Of a DNA stretch of 64,000 nucleotides, positions 11,101 to 19,510 are shown piece after piece. The notes below the pieces were generated by a model. That model worked only from the letters and a program-made list of their open reading frames with translations. It had not been told where the DNA came from and ran no database searches. The DNA is from Nocardiopsis sp. N85 (lineage in GTDB: Bacteria; Actinomycetota; Actinomycetes; Streptosporangiales; Streptosporangiaceae), in contig NZ_JARBUT010000021.1 of the NCBI RefSeq assembly GCF_028882275.1, positions 1-64,000 on the forward strand, in the 5' to 3' direction. How positions within the stretch are numbered: the first letter of the stretch is position 1; every line of letters begins with the position of its first letter. The position numbers and the translations under genes were made by a program.

Positions 11101-11720
11101 TCCGTGCTTACCAGGCCCGCATGGCCGCCATCCGTGCTTACCGAATCCGCCAGGCCGCGATCCGTGCTTACCAGGCTCGGCAGGCTGCCATCCGCGCGGC
11201 CAAGATCCGCGCTGCCCAGATCCGCGCGGCCAAGGCCGCCGCGGCCGCCCGCGCTGCCGCCATGCGAGCCGCCGCGGCCCGCAAGGCCGCGGCCGCGAAG
11301 GCCGCCCGTGAAAAGGCGAACCGGGAAAAAATTATCGGGCAAAGAAGTCTCCAAAAGGGCGAAAGGGGAAATTCTTTCCATGGGCCAATGGCGATCTCTC
11401 GCGTTATGGGCAAGGGGAAATCCAATGGTTCTAATTTTGGGATGAATGCGCTATCCTTTTCTGTTGTAAGATTCAACCGTCCTGAGCCCACGGATGAGCC
11501 CTCTGGCACAGAACCAGAGGGGACAAATTATGATCCACGAAATCAGTGTGTCAGGGCAGTTGTTCTAGCGGTCGGGGCTGGAATGGGTGCGTTTGCTGCA
11601 GGCGCGATGGTGGCAGCCCCTGGAACTCCAGTAATCGCTGTAGTCATTGGAGGGATTGCCTTTGTTGGGGGGTCTGCGGTGATGTACGTTTCAATTCAGG
11701 ATGCCGCGTATGTCTGCTGA
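5175..11720 (+). CDS. RHS/YD-repeat polymorphic toxin-like protein
   Basis: A 2,181-residue exported protein. A hydrophobic stretch at residues 40-65 (TCTAALVMVGAFLQAAPASS) is a signal sequence; ATG 5265 is an alternative start that would place it at the N-terminus. An acidic Pro/Glu linker follows, then a long YD-repeat shell with many YTYDDAG/YDALGR units. The RHS core (GVIDEQAGFTRLGARSYDGE, from residue 1895) ends in DPDGL near 1952, the usual boundary between cage and variable tip. The tip has three exact-period 30-base repeats encoding IRAYQARQAA-like units, an Ala/Arg/Lys-rich helix, then a lower-GC tail of about 140 residues whose last 60 are a glycine-rich hydrophobic hairpin ending VYC. 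RHS proteins encapsulate and deliver C-terminal toxins; the tip here matches no toxin family I recognise and could be membrane-active. Confidence 0.9.
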   Translation: MSDTFAGRPEPETTKNPDSHEESAPPETRVMANSRVIRWVKRPLTCTAALVMVGAFLQAAPASSLTYNTRPEAVDEESVPGSDTEGPFTLSARGEDTVGQADLDGPLSYSWPGETAGEVELAEPGAKIEAVEDLLTVSQVTDEEFVTWAEATGGDFAPAPSEQTGPDGTRVVPSSAMEPPVGEDGGAEGRGPGETPEDHETEVEPGDEETPNGEQPVPEEEPSPEVEEPAAPEPEEEQETTEEAAPVEAVHVEVLDQDAAEAAGVNGLLLRVTRVDGHTGVGPVDLTVDYSGFADAFGGDFGSRLELIEVDPCLTGEGADCQDRAPQLFTTDNDAEARTVSGTVPALAGEGLLMAVAATGESARGDYKATDLAAASSWDVGLQSGDFSWSYPVDTPAVASDLTPGVELDYSSGSVDGRVASSNNQTSWVGEGFNYNPGFIERRYVPCSDSQPDSGKTGDLCWSRHNATFSLNGRSGEMFLDEDGTWRMRHDDASKIERLTGTTNGDNDGEYWRITTTDGTQYYFGMNRLPGYSSGKAETNSTWTAPVFGDNSGEPCNKSAFADSWCQQGWRWNLDYVVDVHGNVMTYYYTKETNYYGRNMKADSPTAYTRGGYLNRIEYGLRSDNVYGTAPARVNFTVGERCIPTSSFDCAENKFTSANASHWPDVPFDQHCAQGQNCTNRFSPTFWTRKKLNGITTQVHDGTAYRNVDSWKLTHAYPQTGDGTPPDLWLHSIEHTGHVGGEQSMPLLEFGGTPMENRVDTTDDGFAPMFKWRITKILTESGSQIDITYSGGECDPKKPPTPHDNGTRCFPVVNTTADGKSEYTDWFHKYVVTQVSEFDLVTDQPEQRTTYDYVGNAAWRYRDADGFIRDKHRTWSDWRGYAQVRVIEGMPDETRSETEHRFFRGMHGDRQPNGTRTVKVTDSEGNEHTDLNEYNGFTLEEITRNGPGGDVVEKTISLPWSRVTAQRAYSWGTVESRMTGMASTTQYIAVDGGWMRTRETAEYDTLGRATQVHHHGDVDDPGDDQCTRYTYADNSTLRILDAVARTEKVAVGCGTTPSRPGDVISDDRVLYDGRGYGQAPTAGLPTGTQRIKDYDGSAPVYQTVQQTEYDAFGRTVSETDASDNTTVTSYTPKTAGGVAVTVTTTNSLGHVDTEHFDPLRGLPIAEIDPNGNRTDLTHDPLGRLTQVWTPDRKKADGVDPAMRFEYHVRNDAPSTVITRARREDGTYASTYQIYDGLLRLRQEQAPAAVGEGRLISDVFYDGRGLKVKERHGYHNEEAAPGQTLFHPAQGDDRIPRYTETVYDGAERPIEVISLSRSRELWRTNSQDLGDRVLVTPADGAIPTTTIKNALGQTVELRQHAGDTPQADYTALTYTYTEAGEVATVTDEAGNVWRNHYDLRGRKIKTEDPDRGTTTYTYDDADRLVSRTDARDETVSYVYDALGRKTGQHKGGTDGTLLASWTFDTVAKGQLSNAVRHVDGQQYTTTIHAYDPLGRSTATTVSIPRTPENGGLGGPYRFRSTYNSDGTIKSNTFPAAGGLPEEVVTYTYNKAGLPVSIKGLSGTFQVNYLHDAVYSSRGQVLQRTFYRNDGNSQAKETWATRTYDPATDRMTVARIHPEVGHGTLIEQTYTYDDAGNVLSIKDEPTAEGLLPDVQCFAYDDMRRLTDEWTSLQGGEQACDGGPAREDVGGAAPYWNSYTYDELGNRTSETRRGLIEGGDVESTYHRPEAGEDRPHAVTQVDSNGNSGLATYTYDEAGNMTSRRSATRDQTLEWNAEGQLAAVHEGGNTSRFVYDAEGERLLRDDGDTVTLFLPGTEISFNKQQLTSQGTRLYEHEGEVIASRSSSGDMHWIFSDHHQTGQLAINSLTGESVRRRFTAFGNERGTATGTWPNSRGYVGGVIDEQAGFTRLGARSYDGETGMFISADPVVDFADSQQMNGYAYANNNPTSFTDPDGLYYRKSFSQARKWAAVYRARQAAIRAYQARMAAIRAYRIRQAAIRAYQARQAAIRAAKIRAAQIRAAKAAAAARAAAMRAAAARKAAAAKAAREKANREKIIGQRSLQKGERGNSFHGPMAISRVMGKGKSNGSNFGMNALSFSVVRFNRPEPTDEPSGTEPEGTNYDPRNQCVRAVVLAVGAGMGAFAAGAMVAAPGTPVIAVVIGGIAFVGGSAVMYVSIQDAAYVC
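11101..11190 (+). repeat. three 30-base direct repeats in the RHS tip
   Basis: Three consecutive units each begin TCCGTGCTTACC and have an exact 30-base period (11101, 11131, 11161), with imperfect flanking units on both sides. They encode a ten-residue repeat of the form IRAYQARQAA, predicted helical and strongly basic. They lie directly after the RHS core boundary, so this part of the tip grew by in-frame duplication. Confidence 0.85.
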
Positions 11721-12096
11721 TCGTTAGCTTTGTGTAGGGGTGCGTGGAGGAATTTTGATAGATTTTCTTTAGTGCAAGAACAATTGTTTGGGGCTGTAGG
11801 TGGCGGGGTAAGATGTCTGTGCTCCGCCACCTGTTTCTATCTCGCGTCTTGCCTGTCTTGTTGTTGTATAAGCTCAAGGGTCATGTGAGTGAAGTATCGC
11901 AAAGCGATCTTCGCGCCGTATGTCGTCTCTGTAATGTCTGATTTTGAATGTCCGCCTGATCGGTAATATCAGGAGGCCCCTTCAGTGATCCTGTGGTGAT
12001 ATTTTGTTTCATCCAGAAATTAATTTTTGGCAAAAATGAAAGAGTTTCAATGTTTTCGCGTTTTTGTGCGACATGGTGAATTGATTGGGTGAAATT
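11721..12096. other. 376-base low-GC gap after RHS gene
   Basis: Its base composition is much lower in GC than the genome average and continuous with the RHS 3' tail, which points to a transferred tip cassette. It holds the hairpin above. A 42-codon frame at 11813-11941, starting ATG after GGCGGGGTAAG with a Leu-rich start, is possible but overlaps that hairpin and was not called as a gene. Confidence 0.4.
11798..11832 (+). terminator. hairpin after the RHS gene
   Basis: Perfect 9-base arms AGGTGGCGG and CCGCCACCT with a 17-base loop lie about 80 bases past the RHS stop, followed by GTTTCT. It could be a factor-independent terminator for the LamG-RHS transcript, which would leave the downstream small gene under its own promoter. 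Confidence 0.5.
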
Positions 12097-12291
12097 ATGG
12101 GTTGGAGAAAATTCATATTTATCTTGCTTGCGGCATCTTTCATTTCTTTCATGCTTGCTTTGTCTGTTCTCTTGTTTGATATATTTTCCCGGGGGTCTGT
12201 GGATCCGATTCCTTTGTTGGCTATTTTCTTGTCTCTTATTCCATTGGGGCTTTCGATTTACCATCTCTTCTGGAACGATCGAATAAATTGA
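12097..12291 (+). CDS. small two-helix membrane protein, candidate RHS immunity partner
   Basis: A 64-residue protein starting MGWRKF with two hydrophobic helices (about residues 5-28, ILLAASFISFMLALSVLLFD, and 38-57, PLLAIFLSLIPLGLSIYH) joined by a short polar turn. The ATG has GGGTGA just upstream; an in-frame TTG at 12085 is the alternative start. The gene is AT-rich, like the RHS tail before it and unlike everything after it, so tip and small gene look like one acquired unit. Position directly behind an RHS tip is where immunity genes normally sit, and a membrane immunity protein would suit a membrane-active tip. No family was recognised, so immunity is inference from context. Confidence 0.5.
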   Translation: MGWRKFIFILLAASFISFMLALSVLLFDIFSRGSVDPIPLLAIFLSLIPLGLSIYHLFWNDRIN

Positions 12292-12548
12292 GTTCTTTTG
12301 TAAGCATTCGGAAGGGTGAAAGCATGCGCTTGCTGGTCACGCCGATGCGGGGACGGGTGGCATCGACAACCTCGATTCTTCGTGTGTCCCGAACGGGAAG
12401 GAGGGTTCGATGCAGGGCGGTTTCAAAGTTGCTCTTGGGGTTTGCCGACCGTGAGCGCGTTGAGCGCCCAGTGGGTGTTGCGGGCATAGGCGCGTACTGA
12501 TCTTTGATGTGTGGGTTGACGTTCGAGTGAGCTGGGAAAACCCTGCTC
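12292..12548. other. junction between RHS locus and IS cluster
   Basis: This gap contains the unresolved left edge of the IS630-type element. The sequence at 12413-12434 (starts CAGGGCGGTTTCAAAGTT) resembles the terminal repeat of the ISAs1 element further right (CAGGGCTCGTTCAAGTTCC), so it may be an IS end. No convincing gene was seen. Confidence 0.35.
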
Positions 12549-13574
12549 ATGGAGCTTCCCCTCTCCTCTCCCCGCACCCCTGCCGAGTACGAGAAACGAC
12601 GCCTGGTCGCCGCGGAGCTGTTCGACCAGGGCGAGCTGTCCCAAGCCGCGATCGCCCGCCTGCTGGGCGTGAGCAGACAAGCCGTCCACACGTGGCACAC
12701 CATCTGGAAGAGCGAGGGCCCCGCCGCGCTGACGGCCCGCCCCCGCGGCGCCGAACCCTTCCTGAACGGCGCCCAGGAACGCGCCCTGGCCGCCCTGCTG
12801 GACTCTGGCCCCACCGAGCACGGGTGGCCCGACCAGTCCTGGACCCTGGACCGGGTCAACCACCTCATCAGCGAACGCTTCGAGGTGTCCTACGCCGATC
12901 CCTCCGGGGTGTGGCGGCTGCTGCAGCGGATGGGCTTTTCCCACCAGGTGCCCGCGATGCGGGCCGCCGAAGGAGACGAGGAAGAGGTCGACCGGTGGCG
13001 CACCCAGGTGTGGCTCCGGGCCAAAGGAGGACGCTGAAACCCGTGGTGCGTGGATCGTCTTCGCCGATGAGTGCGGGGCGAGCACGTCCCCGCCCACCCG
13101 CCGCACCTGGGGGCGCAGGGGGCGCACCCCGCTGGTGGCCACCCGTCGGGGCCGATGGGAGCGGGCCAACGCCGTCGGATGGCTGTGCGTGCACCCCGCC
13201 ACCGGGGCGGTGAGGCCGTTCCACACCGTGCGGTGCTCTGCGATCACCGCCGCGATGCTGCCCACCCTGCTGGACCGGTTGCACCGGGCACTCCAAGGTC
13301 CGGTGGTGCTGATCTGGGACAACCACTCCTCGCACTCCGGGAAGACGATGACCGCCCAGATCACGGCACGGGACCGGGTGCGGGTGGTGTTCCTGCCCCG
13401 GTACGCGCCCGAGCTGAACCCGGTGGAGACGCTGTGGGCGCACCTGAAGCGGGTGCTCAGAAGCCGTCTGTTCCGGAGCCTGGAGGAGTTGGAGCAGGTG
13501 ATCAACGCGCATCTGCGTCTGGTGCGCAAACGCACCGATCTGCTGCGGGGGTTCATCGACTCGGTGGGCTTGGA
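12549..13574 (+). pseudogene. IS630-type transposase, frameshifted and 3'-truncated
   Basis: The first frame (12549-13037) encodes the helix-turn-helix half (LSQAAIARLLGVSRQAVHTW, then a winged second HTH ending VWLRAKGGR). The DDE half continues in the next frame from about 13020: GAWIVFADECG carries the first Asp, IWDNHSSHSG the second Asp, and FLPRYAPELNPVETLW the final Glu. Switching frames needs +1 (or -2) within GCCAAAGGAGGACGCTG; that is not the usual -1 slip of IS families, so decay, programmed shift and sequencing error are all open. The frame runs through VGLD straight into the ISAs1 left end at 13575, so its last residues and its own right terminal repeat are missing. Confidence 0.75.
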
Positions 13575-13593
13575 CAGGGCCCGTGCAAGTTCC
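13575..13593 (+). repeat. ISAs1 left terminal inverted repeat
   Basis: CAGGGCCCGTGCAAGTTCC pairs with the right end of the element at 17 of 19 positions. It directly interrupts the IS630-type reading frame. Confidence 0.85.
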
Positions 13594-13702
13594 GGATCAG
13601 TGAGGATCGTCCGGTTCGGGCAGACCACAACCGTGCACGCAGACAGGCACGGGAACCCGCGATCATTGTGGTGTCGAAGCCAAATGATCCCGAAGGTCTC
13701 CC

Positions 13703-14953
13703 GTGCCCGCCCTCTCATCATCCCCGATCCCGACCGTGCTCGCGAACCTGAGCCCGATCGATCCACACACCATTCCCGACCTGCGCACCTACCTACGAGC
13801 GATCCCCGACCCCCGATCCCTGCGCGGCCTGTGGCACCCCCTGGACGCCATCTTGGCCATCTGCTCCTGCGCGGCCGCCTCCGGCGCCAAGACCATCGAG
13901 GAGATCGCCGAATGGGGACAACGCGCCCCCCTGCGCCTCCTGACGGCGCTCGGCGTGCGCCCCCACCCCCTGCACTACCGGCGCTCCCCGGCGGCCTGCA
14001 CCATCGACCGCGTCCTGTGCCGCATCAACGCCCACGCCCTGGACGCGGCCATCGGCGCCTACCTCGCCGACCGACACCACGCCACCACCGCCACCGGTGA
14101 TGACGGCGACGGTGCCACCGACAACGCACGGCCCGCACTCCCGGCGATCGCCGTGGACGGCAAAGCCCTCAAGGGCTCGGCCCGGCTCGACCAGCCGCGC
14201 CGCCACCTGCTCTCCGCCCTGGCCCACCACCCGCCCCTGACCCTGGCCCAGAGTGAGGTCGGTGCCAAAACGAACGAGACCCGCCACTTCCTGCCCCTGC
14301 TCCAGGGCCTGGACCTGGCCGGGCGGGTGGTCACCTTCGATGCCCTGCACACGGTCAAGGAGCACCTCAAACGGTTGGTGAAGGGCAAGGGCGCCCACTA
14401 TGTGGCCATGGTCAAGGGCAACCAGCCCACCCTGCACGCCCAGATCTCAGGGTTGCCCTGGGGCAGGACACCCATCGCCCACACCCGTTCGGAGAAGGGC
14501 CACGGGCGCCGCGAGTCCCGGTCGATCAAGGTCATGGGCATCGCCGACAGCCTCGGCGGTATCTGCTTTTCCCACGCCAGGCTCGTGCTGCGGGTCCACC
14601 GCCGCCAGCAGGAGACCGGCAAGAAGCAGACCCGCGAGACGGTGTTCGCCGTCACCAGCCTGGACGCCCACCAGGCCACACCCGCCGATCTGGCCGCCTA
14701 CGTGCGCGGACACTGGGCGATCGAGAACTCCAGCCACCACATCCGGGACGTGACGTTCGGCGAGGATGCCTGCACGGTCCACACCGGCAGCGCTCCTCGG
14801 GCGATGGCGGCGTTGCGCAACCTGGCCATCGGGGTGTTGAAGTCGGCGGGGGCGGACAACATCGCCAAGACCACCCGCGCGATCCGGGACCTACCCGAAC
14901 ACGCTCTGCCGTTCTACGGGATCGGTTACGAACCCGACCTCTCGGGAACTTGA
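13703..14953 (+). CDS. ISAs1-family transposase, intact
   Basis: A 416-residue DDE transposase with GTG start. Family landmarks are present in order: DPRSLRGLWHPLDAILAI near the N-terminus, TIDRVLCRIN, IAVDGKALKGSARL (first catalytic Asp), TFDALHTVKEH (second Asp), and RGHWAIENSSHHIRDVTFGE with EDAC near the C-terminus. Length is slightly above the family norm of about 370-390 because of an Ala/Asp-rich insert (ATTATGDDGDG). No frameshift or stop, both ends present, so this element could still be active. Confidence 0.9.
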   Translation: MPALSSSPIPTVLANLSPIDPHTIPDLRTYLRAIPDPRSLRGLWHPLDAILAICSCAAASGAKTIEEIAEWGQRAPLRLLTALGVRPHPLHYRRSPAACTIDRVLCRINAHALDAAIGAYLADRHHATTATGDDGDGATDNARPALPAIAVDGKALKGSARLDQPRRHLLSALAHHPPLTLAQSEVGAKTNETRHFLPLLQGLDLAGRVVTFDALHTVKEHLKRLVKGKGAHYVAMVKGNQPTLHAQISGLPWGRTPIAHTRSEKGHGRRESRSIKVMGIADSLGGICFSHARLVLRVHRRQQETGKKQTRETVFAVTSLDAHQATPADLAAYVRGHWAIENSSHHIRDVTFGEDACTVHTGSAPRAMAALRNLAIGVLKSAGADNIAKTTRAIRDLPEHALPFYGIGYEPDLSGT

Positions 14954-14963
14954 ACGAGCCCTG
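14945..14963 (-). repeat. ISAs1 right terminal inverted repeat
   Basis: Read on the minus strand it is CAGGGCTCGTTCAAGTTCC. It overlaps the transposase stop codon and directly interrupts the IS1634-type transposase frame after SRHLQ. Confidence 0.85.
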
Positions 14964-16347
14964 GAGGTGCCGGGAGACGGCCAAAGCGGTGAACACGATG
15001 GTCAAGTGCGCCTCGATCGATTCGCGCACGTGGTGAAAGACCGGCCGCGCGGCCAGATCGGACTTGGCCATCCGGAAGGACCGCTCCACTTGGTAGAGGT
15101 CGTGATAGGCGTCGATCACCGCCTGGCCGCCCATCACCTCGGGGCCGATGTTGGTGATGTAGCCTTCAGCCCGGCCAGGTCCCGGGCCCGTTGGACCAGG
15201 CCCCAGTCCACCCCTTTGGCAGCGCCGTCCAGGCGCACGAACCGGTCCTTCTTCAGCGGCCGAGACCCGTCGGCGACCTTCTCGGCCCGGGTGATCTGGG
15301 CGTTGATCGCCCGCTGGTCGCGCTGGTGGCGTTCGAACAGGTACTGGTAGACCACCCTGCGGGTGCGGGCGTTACGGCCGGTGCCCATCACCCGCGCCGA
15401 TTCGAGAGTCTGCCCATCGGTGAAGTAGGTGCCGCAGGTCTGGAAGTGTTCGGCCAGATCGTAGGGCGCCTTGGTGATGCGCGAGCTGACGATGAACCGT
15501 GGTCCCGCTTTCTCCAGGGTGTTGAGGTTGGCGGCCGAGAGCATGCCGGCATCGGCCACCACGACGACGTCCTAGGCCTCGGGCAGGCCTTCGATGAGGT
15601 CGGTGACCACGGGCAGCAGCGTCTTGGCCTGGGCTTTGTTGCCCTCGAAGCAGTGCACCGCCAGCGGGAACCCGGTGGCGTCCACCAGCAGGCAGACGAG
15701 GATCTGCGGGTCCACGCGGCTTTCCTTACCCATCCCGACCTTGCGCAGACCGTCCTCTTTCTCGGCCTCGAAGTACACGGTGGTGCAGTCGTACATGATC
15801 AGGGCCAGGCCCGTGGTGGAGCGGCCGTGGGCCAGGCAGGCGTCGGTGATTCGTCGGCGGTAGTCGTGCTCCTGGCAGCGGGCCAGGCACCGAAAGACGG
15901 TCCGCAGCGAGGGTACGGACACGCCGAGTTCTCCCAGGACCCGCAGGGTGTCGGCCTTGGAGGTGGGTTCCACGATGTGGGCGAGCACGAGCTTGGCGAA
16001 GGTGGCATCGCGCACGGCATCGAAGCCCAGGCGGGTGTAGGCATCGGCCAGGGTGTCCCACAGCAGTTCGGAACGGGCGCCCACGCCCCTCGGGCCGCTG
16101 CCGCTGCCGGTGCCGGTGTGGGGCGCGGGTTCGGGTTCTGTCGCAGGTGCCGGTCCCACATCCAGGTCCAGGGTGAGCTGGCCGGGGTGCAGCCGTTGGT
16201 GGCGATCTCCATCAGCGCGGCGAGTTCGGCGTCGTTGTGGGCCGAGCCGATGTGGTCGATGTCCACGATCTGGCGGCCGTTCTTATGGACGATCTGGACC
16301 GCTTGCGCGCCTGATGCGGTGGTGACCTTCCGGATGAACGATGCCAC
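14964..16347 (-). pseudogene. IS1634-type transposase, multiply broken
   Basis: Read from right to left: the start MASFIRKVTTASG and DIDHIGSAHNDAELAALMEI are in one frame; a frameshift near 16200 leads into GFDAVRDATFAKLVLAHIVE and LIMYDCTTVYFEAEKEDGLR; an in-frame TAG at 15572-15574 follows LPEA; the next block has VVVADAGMLSAANL; a single-base loss near 15150 shifts frame again (expected GLKGYITNIGPEV); the last block, VIDAYHDLYQVERSFRMAKS, ends at SRHLQ where ISAs1 begins. The C-terminal part normally following is absent. With three inactivating lesions plus truncation this is an old, dead element. Confidence 0.85.
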
Positions 16348-16526
16348 TCGTTCACGCTATGGCCGGCACCTTGATTAGTCACCCCAGCCATCCTTCCCGA
16401 GCACTATCAGACCAGTTCAGCAGCTTGTTCCTTGCCGCGATGCTCAAAAGTGGCACGAGTCAGGTCGGACACCGGTCACGACCGGGTAACGCATGTCCCA
16501 CGTCACTGTGACGTGCACAGGGGTGT

Positions 16527-16552
16527 GGGGCCGCACCGGACGGTGCGGCCCC
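16527..16552 (-). terminator. hairpin after the NCS1 transporter gene
   Basis: Perfect 11-base arms GGGGCCGCACC and GGTGCGGCCCC around a 4-base loop, 27 bases beyond the transporter stop. It has no T-run but is the obvious terminator for the minus-strand transcript. Confidence 0.6.
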
Positions 16553-16578
16553 CACGGATCGGGTGTTCTCCAGGTGTT

Positions 16579-18198
<1,620 letters not shown>

Positions 18199-18446
18199 GG
18201 GGCACCTGCTCTTCGGGGATACGGGGGATCAGGGGGTGGGCTCGGCGTCGGGCCCACGGGTGACGGGGCTCCCCCGGAACGCTGGAGAACTCCGGACCCG
18301 TTTCGGGCCGTCGGATATCCTCGCACGTCACCGAGGGTGCGAGGACGGCTCGTGGCGCCTGTCGCCGTGCCCGCCACGGCAGTGTGCGCGTCCCGTGTGA
18401 CCGGGGTGTTCCGGAAGGCGCACTCGTCGGTGAAGTCCCCTCGGGC

Positions 18447-18470
18447 CGCCCGGGGCGCGGGCCCCGGGCG
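18447..18470 (-). terminator. hairpin after the LLM oxidoreductase gene
   Basis: Perfect 10-base arms CGCCCGGGGC and GCCCCGGGCG with a 4-base loop start 8 bases beyond the oxidoreductase stop. It probably ends the upstream transcript, so the NCS1 gene beyond it may be expressed separately or by read-through. Confidence 0.55.
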
Positions 18471-18477
18471 ACCGCGT

Positions 18478-19494
18478 TCAGGACCGTCGGGACACGGCGG
18501 GGACCACGTCGCGCCCGTAGACGTCGATGACCCCGTCCACGTCGTCGTGCATCGCGTAGACCGCGAACTGGTCCACGCCCATCGCGCGCAGCCGCTCCAG
18601 CTTGGCCACGTGCTCCTTCACCGGCCCCAGCAGGCAGAACCGGTCCACCACGCTGTCGGGGACGAAGGCGGTGTCGGGGTTGTCGGCCCGGCCGTGGTGG
18701 CTGTAGTCGTAGCCCTGCCGGGCCTCGATGTAGTCGGTCAGCTCCTGGGGGACCGCGTCCGAGTGCCCGTACCGCGCCACCAGGTCGGCGACGTGGTTGC
18801 CCACCATCCCGCCGAACCAGCGGCACTGCTCGCGGGCGTGCGCCAGACCCTCCGCCGACCCGTCGGTGACGTAGGCCGGGGCGGCCACGCACACGGTGAT
18901 CTCCGCCGGGTCGCGGCCCGCGTCGACGGCGGCCTTGCGCACCGCCTTGACCATCCACTCGGTCAGGTACGGGTCGGCCAACTGGAGGATGAACCCGTCG
19001 GCCTGCCGCCCCACCAGCTCCAGGGCCTTGGGCCCGTAGGCGCCCATCCAGATCGGCAGCGCCCCGTCGCGCACCCACGGGATGCGGAAGGTCGCCCCGT
19101 CCACGTCCGCCTCCCGGCCCTCGGCCAGGTCCTTGATCGCGGTCATGGCCTTGGAGAGCCGGGCCAGGGTGGCGGGGCTGCGCCCGGCGACGCGCATCGC
19201 CGAGTCGCCCCGGCCGATCCCGCACACCGTCCGGTTGCCGAACATGTCGTTCAGGGTCGCGAACAGGGAGGCGGTCACCTCCCAGGTACGGGTGCCCGGG
19301 TTGGTCACCATCGGGCCCACGACGAGGTTCTCCGTGCGCTCCAGGACGCGGCTGTAGATGACGAACGGTTCCTGCCACAACACCACCGAGTCGAAGGTCC
19401 ACCCGTGGGTGAACCCGAGCCGGTCGGCCCGAGCCATCCGCTCCACCAGCAGATCGGCGGGCGGGTCGGTCTGGAGGACGAGTCCGATGTCCAT
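18478..19494 (-). CDS. F420-dependent LLM-class oxidoreductase (TIGR03842-like)
   Basis: A 338-residue luciferase-like (alpha/beta barrel) flavin/F420 enzyme. It starts MDIGLVLQTDPPADLLVERM and has NLVVGPMVTNPGTRTWEVTA, GIGRGDSAMRVAG and LPIWMGAYGPKALELVGRQA, all typical of the LLM class. The subgroup found beside hydantoinases is the one this resembles. The ATG lies 16 bases after the hydantoinase stop, so it belongs to the same operon. It presumably oxidises or reduces a pyrimidine- or hydantoin-derived intermediate with F420; the exact reaction is not known from sequence. Confidence 0.8.
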   Translation of the reverse strand: MDIGLVLQTDPPADLLVERMARADRLGFTHGWTFDSVVLWQEPFVIYSRVLERTENLVVGPMVTNPGTRTWEVTASLFATLNDMFGNRTVCGIGRGDSAMRVAGRSPATLARLSKAMTAIKDLAEGREADVDGATFRIPWVRDGALPIWMGAYGPKALELVGRQADGFILQLADPYLTEWMVKAVRKAAVDAGRDPAEITVCVAAPAYVTDGSAEGLAHAREQCRWFGGMVGNHVADLVARYGHSDAVPQELTDYIEARQGYDYSHHGRADNPDTAFVPDSVVDRFCLLGPVKEHVAKLERLRAMGVDQFAVYAMHDDVDGVIDVYGRDVVPAVSRRS

Positions 19495-19510
19495 GTGCTC
19501 TCCTCGCGGG

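Larger units (their letters stand above)
13575..14963 (+). mobile_element. complete ISAs1-family insertion sequence
   Basis: A 1,389-base element bounded by near-perfect inverted repeats: left end CAGGGCCCGTGCAAGTTCC and right end, read inwards, CAGGGCTCGTTCAAGTTCC (two mismatches in 19). It carries one intact transposase gene whose stop lies inside the right repeat. The flanks (left GGCTTGGA, right GAGGTGCC) show no target duplication, so the present junctions are not those of one simple insertion. Confidence 0.85.

Noticed and set aside
11881-12264. 127-codon minus-strand frame in the low-GC gap
   Set aside because: Its Gln/Asn/Arg-rich product is what the antisense of AT-rich membrane-coding DNA gives; no ribosome site.
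12089-12286. 65-codon frame overlapping the small membrane gene in another frame
   Set aside because: The other frame has GGGTGA before ATG and two regular helices with a charged turn; this one is Cys/Phe-rich without a good ribosome site.
13575-14100. extension of the IS630 frame into ISAs1
   Set aside because: The sequence after VGLD is ISAs1 left end and out-of-frame transposase, so the open frame is accidental.
18199-18477. possible riboswitch upstream of the NCS1 permease
   Set aside because: Nucleobase permeases can have riboswitches, but I found only a terminator-type hairpin and G-rich runs, no recognisable aptamer core.
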